Shown here piece by piece: positions 9,957 to 19,214 of a stretch of DNA of 64,000 nt. The position numbers and the translations under genes were made by a program. The stretch covers positions 157,871 to 221,870 of the forward strand of contig NZ_JAGGJY010000004.1 in assembly GCF_017873245.1 (NCBI RefSeq), written 5' to 3'. The notes beneath the pieces are model-generated. The model worked only from the letters and a program-made list of their open reading frames with translations. It ran no database searches and was not told the origin of the DNA. Origin of the DNA: Clostridium tertium. Its GTDB lineage: Bacteria > Bacillota > Clostridia > Clostridiales > Clostridiaceae. The first letter of the stretch is position 1, and each line of letters opens with the position of its first letter.

Positions 9957-11429
9957 CTAAATGCAATAAATATCTGAAAACTCTTTACCACATTTATTAA
10001 TAAGCTCCTCTACTTCCGCATTAACTTCTTTACTATTTTCTAGTTCATTTGAATATAGTCTTATTGTAACTTCAGTCCCAACTCCTACTTCACTCTCTAT
10101 GTTAATAAGTCCACCATGCATTTCTACTAACGACTTCACTATAAATAAGCCTAATCCACTACCTTCATGTTTTCTTGACAAGCTCTTATCTGCTTGTCCA
10201 AATTTATTGAAAACATTCTCTATATATTCTTTAGGAATCCCTTCACCATCATCCTTTACAGTTATATCCACATAATCTTCATATGCATTAATATTAACTA
10301 CTATATTTCCTTCTCCATGAATATGTTTTATTGAATTAGATAATAAATTTAATATTATCCTTTCAATACTCTCCTTATCACACTTTACAATTTTTTCTTC
10401 TTTATTCGTATCAAATATTATTGATATATCTTCAGATCTAATATAATCTACTACTGCTAAAGCTATATTTTCTACTAATGATACAATATTATAATTGTTT
10501 ATAGATATTTCATAATCTCCAGAATCAATTTTTGTTATATCTATTAAATTATTTATTAATCGTTCTAACCTAAAAGCATTTTTCTCTATTGACTTAGTAT
10601 ATTTTTTAAGAATTATATCATTTAAGTTTTCTTTAGCTCTATTTTCTATGTATGTATTAATCAATTTGCTTGCACTAATTATTATGTTTAATGGGGTTTT
10701 AAACTCATGTGATATATTTGTAAAAAATTCATTTTTTAAAGTTTCCATTTGTATTTCATGTTCTAATACACTTTTCTTTTCATTTAATGTAATTTTATCG
10801 CTTATATTATCAGCAAATCCCATAATAAATTTTACTTTTTCACATTCATCTAAAACTGAAAATTTCCTTACATTATGCCACATGTATTTATTTCCTATAT
10901 TAAACTTTTGAGGCATAACAAAATAACCTTTTTCCTCTATTATTTTCCTGTCTTCATTTTTAAATATATTTGATTGATTTATGTCCCAAATATAACTATC
11001 ATCTTTTCCTATTATCTCAGATTTATCTATACATAGGACATCTGCATATCTCTTGTTAGCATATACATATTTACCATTTGTATCTTTTATCCAAGCAATT
11101 AACGGTATATTGTCTAATATCAACTCTAAATCACCTATATTATACGATTTACTTTTTAATTCCTTTAGAGTTATCAAGCTTAATTCCGTTTTATCTATAA
11201 TAATATTTTTAATAATAGGCTGAAATATAACTTCTTTATCATTTTTATCATTAATAATTATGTATCTATCTGATTTATCTTTGTCTGTAAGTAGTTCTAA
11301 TATGTTAAGGTCATTTAACTCTTTTAAATTATCTCCTAATAAATTTCTTAGTGCTTTATTATAGAATTTTATTTTTCCATCTTTTATAAGCAAAATATAA
11401 TCTTGCAATACATCTATAAATTCTTCCAT
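9957..11429 (-). CDS. PAS-domain sensor histidine kinase (orphan, cytosolic)
   Basis: It autophosphorylates on His241 in the H-box (FFTNISHEFKTPLN) and should pass phosphate to a response regulator. A PAS domain (about 100-212, IAWIKDTNGKYVYANKRYADVL) precedes it. The ATPase domain shows the N-box (LLNLLSNSIKHI-like), G1 (DDGEGIPKEYIENVFNKFGQ) and G2 (GSGLGLFIVKSL). No membrane segment is seen, so the signal is likely cytosolic. There is no response regulator nearby. It ends in EFSDIYCI, a tail shared with the kinase at 38745. Orphan kinases of this type in clostridia often feed Spo0A; that role is inference. A GAAAGGGG site precedes the ATG. Confidence 0.88.
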   Translation of the reverse strand: MEEFIDVLQDYILLIKDGKIKFYNKALRNLLGDNLKELNDLNILELLTDKDKSDRYIIINDKNDKEVIFQPIIKNIIIDKTELSLITLKELKSKSYNIGDLELILDNIPLIAWIKDTNGKYVYANKRYADVLCIDKSEIIGKDDSYIWDINQSNIFKNEDRKIIEEKGYFVMPQKFNIGNKYMWHNVRKFSVLDECEKVKFIMGFADNISDKITLNEKKSVLEHEIQMETLKNEFFTNISHEFKTPLNIIISASKLINTYIENRAKENLNDIILKKYTKSIEKNAFRLERLINNLIDITKIDSGDYEISINNYNIVSLVENIALAVVDYIRSEDISIIFDTNKEEKIVKCDKESIERIILNLLSNSIKHIHGEGNIVVNINAYEDYVDITVKDDGEGIPKEYIENVFNKFGQADKSLSRKHEGSGLGLFIVKSLVEMHGGLINIESEVGVGTEVTIRLYSNELENSKEVNAEVEELINKCGKEFSDIYCI

Positions 11430-11530
11430 AGATTATACCCCTTTCATACACATTTCACTCATTAAAATATTATCATTTTAAATTTTCCAATTCAACCTAT
11501 TAATGTTTTTTAATAACATTTGAATGTTTA

Positions 11531-11565
11531 TATAAAAAAGTGGCACCTAAATTATAGATACCACT
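11531..11565 (-). terminator. Terminator of the flavin oxidoreductase gene
   Basis: On the minus strand AGTGGTATCTA pairs with TAGGTGCCACT, with two G-T pairs and a 5-base loop, and a T-run follows. It lies 15 bases past the stop codon. Confidence 0.75.
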
Positions 11566-11579
11566 ACATATTTAATATA

Positions 11580-13520
11580 TTAAATTCTTCTTGCTACTTC
11601 AGATGCCTCTTCTATGCAATTAAGTGCTCTACGAGCTCTAACTGCATCTCCAATTACGTGATATGGTATATTATTTTCTTTGCAATAGTCAGATATTGAT
11701 TCAAAATTACGAGATCTTGCTCCTATTGCAACTATAACTGAATCACATGGAACTTCTTCAACTACTCCATTTCTATCTATAACTATTGATTTTTCCTTTA
11801 TTTCAACACATTTTGCTTCAGTTATGGTCTTAATTCCTTCATGATATAAGCTTTCCATAACACAAATCTTTCTTAATTGCCCTAAATCCTTTGCTACTTC
11901 ATTAAGCATTTCCACTACAGTAATTTTATTAACATTTCCTGATAAATACTCAGCAACTTCTAAGCCAACTAGGCCTCCTCCAATTACAACTATATCCCCA
12001 TTTACCTTCGCTTTTCCTGCAAGTATATCATGAGAATTAGTTACATGAGGTAAATTTGCTCCTGGTACATTTAACTTTATTGGTTCTGCACCAGCTGCTA
12101 TTATAACTTCATCTGGATTTATATCCTTAATTACTTCAGCATTAACAGGTGTTGATAATTTTATTTCAACTCCCTTTCTCTTAGCCATTTCTCCCATTGC
12201 TATAGCAGCTTCCTTCATTTCTTCTTTTCTTGGTGCTGCACCAGCAAGAACAAATTGTCCACCTAGTGAATCAGATGCTTCACATAAGATTGGATTATGT
12301 CCTCTATCCTTTAATTCTATAGAAGCTTCTAATCCAGCTACTCCCCCACCAACTATTAATACCTTTTTAGGATTATCTGTTTTATTAATAACAAATTCGG
12401 CTTCTCTACCTAAAGCAGGATTTCTCATACAAGTTATAAATGGTGCATCTGGATTAGTAAATCCATCATAACAACCTTGATTACATCCAACACAACGTAC
12501 TATATCATCAACATTTCCATTCTTAGCTTTATTACAGAATTCTGGGTCAGCTAATTGAGCTCGTCCCATAACAACCATATCTGCTTTTCCACTTCTAATT
12601 ATTTCATCTGCTTGCTCTGGATCATTAATTCTTCCAACAGCAACAGTAATCATTCCAGTTTCTTTTTTAATTCTTGCTGCATTTTCAACATTAAATCCTC
12701 TTGGTACGTCAACTGGTGGCACTTCATATTTTACAGCTGCACTTGAAAAATTTCCACGTGATACATCAAGTACATCTACTCCAGCCTCTTTAGCCCATTT
12801 ACAAAATTGAATAACCTCTTCTATAGTAAGTCCATCTTCTACACAATCATCATGAGCATCTATTCTCATAAATAAAGGCATATCTTCTGGTATGTTTTCT
12901 CTTATAGATTTTATACACTCTAATAAAAATCTAGCACGATTTTCTAAGCTTCCACCGTATTCATCCATTCTTTTATTAAAAGCCTTACTTAAGAATGAGT
13001 GTGGTGTGTAATTATGTCCAGCATGAAACTCTACAGTATCATATCCTGCTTCTACAGCACGTTTAGCTGCATCTCCAAAAGCCTTAATACATTCATTTAT
13101 TATTTCCTTGCTTGCAGCTTTTATAACATAGTCTGTTCCTTCAACTTTAAAATCACTTGGAACTACTACCATTGAAGTTTGATCTCCAAATAATACAGCT
13201 GAACCACCAAGCCATAATTGTACTCCTGCCTTTGCTCCACCTTCATGTATTGCATCAGCAAGCTTTTTCATTCCTGGAATATATTTATCATCTGATAGTG
13301 CTAAAAAGTTTTTCGGTGCAGCTTTATCATATACAGAACATACTTCTGTGAAGTTTAAGCCATTTCCTCCTAAAGATCTTGCAGCATGGTAATTTATAAG
13401 CTGATCAGTAACTACCTTCTCATCTTTTACCATCTTTGTTCCCATTGCAGGAAATTCAATTCTATTTCTTATTTCCATTCCTCTAATTTTTATTGGACTA
13501 AAAAGATCATTAAATGCCAT
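11580..13520 (-). CDS. NADH:flavin oxidoreductase, 2,4-dienoyl-CoA/2-enoate reductase type
   Basis: The N-terminal 330 residues form an Old-Yellow-Enzyme FMN barrel (starts MAFNDLFSPIKIRG; VEFHAGHNYTPHSFLS carries substrate-binding His). Next is a [4Fe-4S] site with Cys343, Cys346, Cys350 and a fourth Cys about 13 residues on. The C-terminal half binds FAD (GGGVAGLEAS) and NADH (GGGLVGLEVAEYLS). Length (646) and order fit 2,4-dienoyl-CoA reductase, 2-enoate reductase and BaiCD-like bile-acid enzymes; the substrate cannot be told from sequence. GGAGGTAGCGAA precedes the ATG. The TetR gene upstream and the palindrome over its promoter suggest induction by the substrate. Confidence 0.88.
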   Translation of the reverse strand: MAFNDLFSPIKIRGMEIRNRIEFPAMGTKMVKDEKVVTDQLINYHAARSLGGNGLNFTEVCSVYDKAAPKNFLALSDDKYIPGMKKLADAIHEGGAKAGVQLWLGGSAVLFGDQTSMVVVPSDFKVEGTDYVIKAASKEIINECIKAFGDAAKRAVEAGYDTVEFHAGHNYTPHSFLSKAFNKRMDEYGGSLENRARFLLECIKSIRENIPEDMPLFMRIDAHDDCVEDGLTIEEVIQFCKWAKEAGVDVLDVSRGNFSSAAVKYEVPPVDVPRGFNVENAARIKKETGMITVAVGRINDPEQADEIIRSGKADMVVMGRAQLADPEFCNKAKNGNVDDIVRCVGCNQGCYDGFTNPDAPFITCMRNPALGREAEFVINKTDNPKKVLIVGGGVAGLEASIELKDRGHNPILCEASDSLGGQFVLAGAAPRKEEMKEAAIAMGEMAKRKGVEIKLSTPVNAEVIKDINPDEVIIAAGAEPIKLNVPGANLPHVTNSHDILAGKAKVNGDIVVIGGGLVGLEVAEYLSGNVNKITVVEMLNEVAKDLGQLRKICVMESLYHEGIKTITEAKCVEIKEKSIVIDRNGVVEEVPCDSVIVAIGARSRNFESISDYCKENNIPYHVIGDAVRARRALNCIEEASEVARRI

Positions 13521-13564
13521 TTCGCTACCTCCAAAATTTGATTTTCAATATTTCCCTCACATTC

Positions 13565-13593
13565 ATTATATGACTTTGTTAAAATTAAATCAA
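13565..13593 (-). promoter_or_regulatory. Promoter of the flavin oxidoreductase gene
   Basis: On the minus strand TTGATT (13593-13588) and TATAAT (13570-13565) are 17 bases apart. The left arm of the large palindrome (13575-13627) covers the spacer and part of the -35, so a bound repressor would block RNA polymerase. Confidence 0.7.
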
Positions 13594-13627
13594 TATGTTT
13601 CAAACATTTTGTTTTAATTTTAACAAA
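13575..13627. promoter_or_regulatory. 53-bp concentric palindrome, probable TetR operator
   Basis: The outer arms TTTGTTAAAATTAAA (13575-13589) and TTTAATTTTAACAAA (13613-13627) are perfect inverted repeats of 15 bases. At their exact centre (13601) lies a second palindrome, TGTTTCAAACA (13596-13606). The linkers between them match at four of six positions. It overlaps the promoter of the flavoenzyme gene and lies next to the terminator of the TetR gene. Confidence 0.65.
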
Positions 13628-13655
13628 AAAAATATCTCATTTATTAAATGAGATA
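13624..13655 (-). terminator. Terminator of the TetR gene
   Basis: TATCTCATTTA and TAAATGAGATA pair perfectly. On the minus strand eight T residues follow. It lies just past the TetR stop codon and abuts the operator-like palindrome. Confidence 0.85.
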
Positions 13656-13660
13656 ATAAC

Positions 13661-14257
13661 CTACATTTTCATATCATTTCCTTTTAACATCTTTAGTATA
13701 TATTTTATGTAATTAAGTCTTGAATCTATATTATTTGATATTTCCTCACCAAAAAATTCATGATCTTCGCCCATAAATGGATATATAATAGACGAAATAA
13801 ATATAGCTCTTTTATATTTAACTTCCTCGCCTTCACAATTTAAAACCTCTATCAATGTACTATCCAATTTTCTATTTTTTTCTTTTGTAGTTTCAATTAT
13901 TTTTACATCCATTTCATCCTTTTCTTTTGAATCAGTGGCCTCCTTATTCATAACAAGTACACCAGGATATCTTAACGAATATTCTATAATTTCATTAGCG
14001 CATCTAATAAGTCTCTCTTCATTACTTAACTCTTCATAATCTAATGGCGAATATGCTTGAGTAATATTGTCTATATAAAATTGTTTAACATATTTCAGCA
14101 TATTATCCTTACTGCCAAAATAGTAATTTATTGCACTTACATTTACTTCAGCTTCTTTTACTATTGTTCTAATTGAAACATTAGTTGACCCATTTTTTCC
14201 AAAAAGATATAATGCTCTATCCAAAATTTTTTCTTCTATCCCCTTTAATTCCTTCAT
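13661..14257 (-). CDS. TetR/AcrR-family transcriptional regulator
   Basis: Residues 10-56 form the TetR DNA-binding domain (ILDRALYLFGKNGSTNVSIRTIV, then VSAINYYFGSKDNMLKYV). The C-terminal ligand domain is not alike to any family I can name. The length of 198 residues is normal. A GGGAGTGAAG ribosome site precedes the ATG. It is upstream of and codirectional with the flavin oxidoreductase, separated by its own terminator and the 53-bp palindrome, so it most likely represses that gene and is released by a small lipophilic or acyl substrate. The ligand is unknown. Confidence 0.85.
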   Translation of the reverse strand: MKELKGIEEKILDRALYLFGKNGSTNVSIRTIVKEAEVNVSAINYYFGSKDNMLKYVKQFYIDNITQAYSPLDYEELSNEERLIRCANEIIEYSLRYPGVLVMNKEATDSKEKDEMDVKIIETTKEKNRKLDSTLIEVLNCEGEEVKYKRAIFISSIIYPFMGEDHEFFGEEISNNIDSRLNYIKYILKMLKGNDMKM

Positions 14258-14471
14258 ATCTTCACTCCCAATCTATTTTAGCTTTATCTCTCTATTTAAA
14301 ATATAAAATTCTCATATTATATAAATCAAATTAAAAATATTATATCAATTTACTATTTATATATCAAAACTTTAATATATTTTTCTTAATGAATAATTCT
14401 TATAAAAATTCTTAGAAGGATTTTATAAATATACATTTTGATAAATCTCTTAGTCTTTGTTCATCTAAAAT

Positions 14472-14918
14472 TTATATTTTCTTATTATCACATCTTATAA
14501 TTGATTCTGATTCTAACTCTTTAAACGTTCTATCTAAATGCCTTGTAAATTTAATATTTCCCAGGAACTTCTTTCTAATTATATCTGACGGTATTGCTAT
14601 TAAATATGTATCACCTATAGCATTAATATCACAAAGTATATTAGTATTCTTTAATAATTCTATATCTCCTATTGAATTAAAATTACTATAAAACTTTAAA
14701 AACATTGATTTACCATTTTCAAAAAGATACGATATCTTTATCTTAACATCTACAAGTAAATAATAATATTAAAGATCATCTTGTGCCTGTAATATATATT
14801 CTTCCTTCTCATAAAAATGAATCTGAGCATAATCTATAATTTCTTAATCTAATATTTCTTCTATATTATGTTTATCAATATAGTACTTTAAAAGACTTCT
14901 ATCTGATATTCTTCTCAT
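14472..14918 (-). pseudogene. Decayed Crp/Fnr-family regulator
   Basis: A start codon at 14918 with an AGGAG site opens a frame like the N-terminus of YeiL-type Crp proteins (MRRISDRSLLKYYIDKH). In-frame TAA codons stand at 14846-14844 and 14771-14769. The frame continues through a cyclic-nucleotide-like domain (SIGDIELLKNTNILCDINAIGDTYLIAIPSDII). It then jumps from the end of that domain (FTRHL) to the last residues of the HTH domain (DRTFKELESESIIRCDNKKI), so about 70 residues are missing. Two stops and an internal deletion make it non-functional. Confidence 0.75.
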
Positions 14919-15087
14919 AATTTCTCCTATAATAACATATGTCATGTATTAATTAATATAAATATTGTAATTTAGTTATAATGAAATGTAAATTTTGAAA
15001 TTATATATTTTAATTAAATATTAAATATTTATTGAATTTATATGCTATATTTATAATTATGTAAATAAATACACTAGGGGGACTTTT

Positions 15088-15777
15088 ATGAAATATGAAG
15101 TTATAATATTCGATGCAGATGAAACATTATTTGATTTTAGGGAATCTGAAAAATATGCTTTTGAAAAGGCAATTTTAGAATTTAATATTGATTATAGAGA
15201 AGATTATCATCTTAAAATATATTCTGATATAAATACTGCTATTTGGAAGGAATTTGAATGTGGTCTTATTTCTCAAGAAAAATTAAAAGTTGAGAGATTT
15301 AAAAGATTATCTCATGAATTAAATATAAAGTTTGATGAACTTGAATTTTCTAAATCATATTTAAAACATTTATCTCATTCTTCAATCTTATATGAGGAAA
15401 GCTTTAATCTTGTAGAAGAACTTAGTAAAAATTATAGACTTTCTATAATAACTAATGGACTATCAGATGTTCAAAGTAATAGAATAAGAAAATCTAATAT
15501 AGCTAAATATTTTGATGATATTATAATATCCGAAGAAGTCAGTGTATCAAAACCAAATTATGATATATTTAAAATTGCTTTAAACAATCTAAATTATAAT
15601 GATAAAAGCAAGGTATTAATGGTAGGTGATAGCTTAACATCAGATATTCAAGGCGGAATAAACTTTGGTATAGATACATGTTGGCTTAATACATGTAAAA
15701 TTGAAAATAAAACTAATTTTAAGCCTACTTATGAAATTTCTACATTAACAGAAATTATTGAAATTTTAAAGAAATAA
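15088..15777 (+). CDS. HAD hydrolase, YjjG-type nucleotidase
   Basis: A phosphatase of the HAD superfamily. Motif I is DADETLFDF (residues 9-17), with the usual nucleophile and acid Asp; motif II is TNG; motif III/IV is KP...GDSLTSDIQGG. The DADETLFDF form and 229-residue length fit YjjG/YfnB-like enzymes, which dephosphorylate non-canonical pyrimidine nucleotides. A cap domain sits between motifs I and II. The ATG follows a G-rich site (TAGGGGGAC). It stands alone between a pseudogene and the DUF305 gene. Confidence 0.85.
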   Translation: MKYEVIIFDADETLFDFRESEKYAFEKAILEFNIDYREDYHLKIYSDINTAIWKEFECGLISQEKLKVERFKRLSHELNIKFDELEFSKSYLKHLSHSSILYEESFNLVEELSKNYRLSIITNGLSDVQSNRIRKSNIAKYFDDIIISEEVSVSKPNYDIFKIALNNLNYNDKSKVLMVGDSLTSDIQGGINFGIDTCWLNTCKIENKTNFKPTYEISTLTEIIEILKK

Positions 15778-15886
15778 TTTAATGTAGGTAATTTAATACT
15801 TATCTCCTTACTATTAACATTATTCGTTAGTATATATTTATTTTTTTATTAAATACTAACTATGAATACGCCTTAGGAGGATATTT

Positions 15887-16537
15887 ATGAAAACATTACT
15901 TTTATCGCTATTAATATCAACATCAATTGCAAATATTAATTTTATTTCACCACTTCAAAAGGTCTCTGCTAATATTAATAATTCTATTATTTTTAACGAA
16001 AAGCAAGGATATAATGAAGAATACACAACAATATTTAATAATATGATGAAGGCTATGAATGCTGCACCTAATACTGGAAATGTTAATTTAGACTTTGTCT
16101 TAGAAATGATACCTCACCATGAGGGTGGCATAAATATGGCAAAAGCAATCGTTAAATATGGCTCTAATCCAGAAGTAAAAAAAATTGCTGAAAATATCAT
16201 TACTTCTCAAGAAGCACAAATTCCAATTATGAAGCAACTAAAAGCTAAATTTGATAAAGAAAAACCTTCAAGTAAAGCAGACTCTGAAGAATATCTAGAA
16301 GAATATAATAAAGTAAAAGATAAGATGTTTAAGGAAATGCAAGGTGTTGAAATAACTAATAATGTTGATGCTAATTTTCTTCAAGAAATGATATATCACC
16401 ATGAAGGTGCTATTGGCATGGCAAAAGATATTTTAAAATATACAAAGGATCCTGAGCTTAGAAAGCTTGCTGAAAATATTGTAACTACACAAAGTAAAGG
16501 TGTTGAAGAAATGAAAGCACTATTAAAGAAATTATAA
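15887..16537 (+). CDS. Secreted DUF305 protein with duplicated HHEG motif
   Basis: Residues 1-28 form a signal peptide (MKTLLLSLLISTSIANINF). Two ferritin-like DUF305 units follow, each with the signature: EMIPHHEGGINMA near residue 75-90 and EMIYHHEGAIGMA near 170. The paired His residues and Met suggest metal, perhaps copper, binding; the function of the family is not settled. TAGGAGG precedes the ATG. Downstream is a hairpin terminator. No lipobox Cys is seen, so it is secreted or cleaved rather than a lipoprotein. Confidence 0.85.
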   Translation: MKTLLLSLLISTSIANINFISPLQKVSANINNSIIFNEKQGYNEEYTTIFNNMMKAMNAAPNTGNVNLDFVLEMIPHHEGGINMAKAIVKYGSNPEVKKIAENIITSQEAQIPIMKQLKAKFDKEKPSSKADSEEYLEEYNKVKDKMFKEMQGVEITNNVDANFLQEMIYHHEGAIGMAKDILKYTKDPELRKLAENIVTTQSKGVEEMKALLKKL

Positions 16538-16556
16538 AATATCTTTAAAGTATAAT

Positions 16557-16586
16557 AGATGAGTTTATACTAAAATAAACTCATCT
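16557..16586. terminator. Hairpin after the DUF305 gene
   Basis: AGATGAGTTTAT and ATAAACTCATCT pair perfectly over a 6-base loop 20 bases past the stop. The T-run is weak on both strands. Confidence 0.65.
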
Positions 16587-16621
16587 ATATAAATTACTAA
16601 TCAAATTTAATTTTAAATATA

Positions 16622-17019
16622 TTATTCTAATGCTGCATAAGTAGCCATTCTAAGCTTTCTAACAATTGGTGTAACTCTAGAATCGCATCTTTGAATAAAA
16701 TACATAAATACCACATTTTCCTTTGGATCCATATTTTGATCTGAAGCTAATCTATCTTGTGCCATAAACTCTATAGTTTTACGGCCTAATATTCGTTTAC
16801 CATTATGTTCACCTTTATTAACCATCATCATAGCAAAATGACTGTAGTCATCAATAGTTTATACAAGCCCTGCTCCCCCAGATTCAAATGTTACATCTTC
16901 TCCATAATATTCACCTAAATGACTAATATTAAATACAGAAAGTTCTCCTTTTCTTCATTCCATCTATATTTTTTTGCAAAACCATTTAACTTATCCATGG
17001 TATTTTTATATAAAAACAT
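16622..17019 (-). pseudogene. Fragment of a class C beta-lactamase-family serine hydrolase
   Basis: The minus strand carries the C-terminal third of a beta-lactamase-like hydrolase: LNGFAKKYRWNEEK, then (after a frame shift) GELSVFNISHLGEYYGEDVT, FESGGAGLV, a TAA where a Ser codon is expected (near 16860), TIDDYSHFAMMMVNKGEHNG and KRILGRKTIEFMAQ, ending in VRKLRMATYAALE. The catalytic SxxK half is absent. A frame shift, a stop and the missing N-terminus make it dead. The 69-codon open piece 16622-16831 is part of this remnant, not a gene. Confidence 0.75.
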
Positions 17020-17503
17020 AAAATCTCTCCCTTTACCTTATTTATTAATTCATATTCTAAATAAATAAAAATCCTATGGATTATTTTACAATCTATATGA
17101 TAAGTTATTAACCTAAAATATTTAATTATTTTATCGTTAATTTTTACACCAATTAATTTCTTCTTTATAGTTAATCCTGTTAAATCTTATAAATATATCT
17201 TTTTCATTCATAAGAAATACTCCTAAAATTTATTCAATTTCAAGTGAACTTTATTCTCTTAAAAAGTTAATCTCTTATTTTTATAAAGGGTATCCCGTTT
17301 CATTAATTCCTTTTAAACCATTGATTTTACTTACTTAAAGACGTTTTTAAACTTAAATATAAACTTTTATATATTATATATATGCACCAAAAGTGAAGTT
17401 TTAATTAAAACTTCACTTTTCATCGGCTAATATCAAAATTTATTTTGATACAACTTATTCTTATCTGATTATATAAATAATATTTGTAAATTAATGATTC
17501 TTC
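17020..17503. other. 484-base AT-rich stretch without a convincing gene
   Basis: It holds the ABC ATPase terminator hairpin (17389-17420). On the minus strand a 24-codon frame, 17211 to 17137, starts MNEKDIFIRFNRINYKEE behind an AGGAG site. That may be the stump of a deleted gene related to the neighbouring remnant. Nothing else is seen. Confidence 0.5.
17389..17420 (-). terminator. 32-base perfect palindrome, terminator of the ABC ATPase gene
   Basis: AAAAGTGAAGTTTTAA is followed by its exact reverse complement. T-runs flank both ends. It lies 84 bases past the stop of the gene at 17504. Confidence 0.7.
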
Positions 17504-19204
17504 TTATAATATAAGCTTTCTATATCTATTATAAGCAGCCATAACTTCTTGTTTTCTTGGCATTGATAAACTTCCAGATCCACCATATATCTTATCTATA
17601 GAAATTAATCCTTTTTTATTTATCTCTTCATATATATAATCAATCATTTCTTCAAAAGCTAATGATTTCTTCATCATATTATCTTCTGCCCACTTCATAA
17701 TAGCACCTATTGAATTTAGTTGCTCATTATCTACTATTTGCTCAACTGATCTTAAATCTATATCTTCTTTATTTATAATAATTGAGCTTACTCCCATAGT
17801 TTTTATTTTTACACCTTTATGGGTGCTTTCTATAGTTCCTTTTTCTACTTTCCTATCAAAACTTATGTTTATCTTTATATCCTTTTCTTTAATTCTCTTA
17901 TTTATTTCGCCTCTCATTAATGACTTTGCTTCTTTAGTTACATCTTTTGCTTCATAATTATCCATTTGAATAATACAATCTGCTACATCAAAATAATCTC
18001 CTGAACTTCCTATTACTAAAATTGTAGAAATATTTTTTTGTTCATATAATGGCTTAACTATTTCTATAAATGGAGTTATAGGCTCCTTTTCTTTTGAAAC
18101 TAATCTTTGCATTAAGTCATCTCTAATCATAAAATTAGTTGCAGATGTATCTTCATCAATTAACAATGCATTAGCACCACTCTCAATTGATTCAATTATA
18201 TTTGCTGCTTGAGATGTACTTCCACTGGCATTTTCAGTTGTAAACTTTATTGTGTCTTTTCCATTTGGCAGGTTATCTATAAATAATGATATATCCGTAT
18301 TTTTAATGCTTCTTCCATCTTCTGCTCTAACTTTTACAGAAGTATTATCAGTTATAACAAATTCTCTTCCATCACCCTCGATATGATTATATACTCCAAG
18401 CTCTAATGAATTTAAAATAGTAGATTTTCCATGATATCCACCACCTACTATTAAAGTTATACCTTCTTTTATTCCCATCCCTTTTATTAAGCCTCTATTA
18501 GGCAAATTAAATTCTACTTCTAAGCTTTTAGGTGATTTAAATTTTTTAGCAGTTTTTAATGGTCTTGATGAAACTCCACTTTCTCTTGGAAGTATCGATC
18601 CATTGGCCACAAAAGCAATTAATTTATTTTTCTTAAGGTTAGCTCTGATGTATTCTTGATCTTCCATCATCCTTATCCTATCAATAAGCTTATTCTTATT
18701 AATATTCTTATATATTAATGTATTTTCTACTATACTAGGAACAATATTATATAATATCTTTTCTAACTCCTTAGCTAATACACTTCTACCTCTAGCTGGA
18801 AAACCAACATAAAATCTTGCTTCTATGTTATTTTTATTTATTATTATTGAAGTTCTCTCCAATATTTCTTGAGGACACTTACTTATTGTAATTAATCCAC
18901 TTTTTCCTGATCCAAATATTCTTTCACTATACTTATTTATATTTGAATAAAATAGTCTAGTTATAAAATCTGAAACTGCAATTCTTTTATATTTTTCATT
19001 TAATAAATTTTCTGGGAAATCAGCTATCTTTTTATCAATAACAACTCTAACTCTTGATGGAGATGCAAAAGGATCTCCTTGAACATGATCAATACATAAA
19101 ATATAACTTTTAAAGTCATATTCGCCTTGTAAGTCCTTATATGCTTTATATCCCTTACCATCTATTCTTCTTAATTCTTCTTTTAAAATGCTATAATCCC
19201 TCAT
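17504..19204 (-). CDS. ABC-class ATPase of unknown role (PF09818/COG3044 type)
   Basis: A 566-residue soluble protein of the family described as predicted ATPase of the ABC class. Walker A is GGGYHGKST (254-262). The Walker B-like segment is ANALLIDEDTSATNFM, with the acidic ED pair. There are no membrane segments and no canonical LSGGQ signature. The function is unknown; a role with nucleic acid is possible but not shown. It starts at 19204, 10 bases after the DUF1836 gene, so the two form an operon. Homologues of both are common in Firmicutes, but I do not know their process. Confidence 0.8.
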   Translation of the reverse strand: MRDYSILKEELRRIDGKGYKAYKDLQGEYDFKSYILCIDHVQGDPFASPSRVRVVIDKKIADFPENLLNEKYKRIAVSDFITRLFYSNINKYSERIFGSGKSGLITISKCPQEILERTSIIINKNNIEARFYVGFPARGRSVLAKELEKILYNIVPSIVENTLIYKNINKNKLIDRIRMMEDQEYIRANLKKNKLIAFVANGSILPRESGVSSRPLKTAKKFKSPKSLEVEFNLPNRGLIKGMGIKEGITLIVGGGYHGKSTILNSLELGVYNHIEGDGREFVITDNTSVKVRAEDGRSIKNTDISLFIDNLPNGKDTIKFTTENASGSTSQAANIIESIESGANALLIDEDTSATNFMIRDDLMQRLVSKEKEPITPFIEIVKPLYEQKNISTILVIGSSGDYFDVADCIIQMDNYEAKDVTKEAKSLMRGEINKRIKEKDIKINISFDRKVEKGTIESTHKGVKIKTMGVSSIIINKEDIDLRSVEQIVDNEQLNSIGAIMKWAEDNMMKKSLAFEEMIDYIYEEINKKGLISIDKIYGGSGSLSMPRKQEVMAAYNRYRKLIL

Positions 19205-19214
19205 AAACTACCTC

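Noticed and set aside
16622..16831. Intact 69-residue protein
   Set aside because: Upstream codons in the same frame (after a stop) and in a shifted frame continue the same beta-lactamase-type homology, so it is part of a pseudogene.
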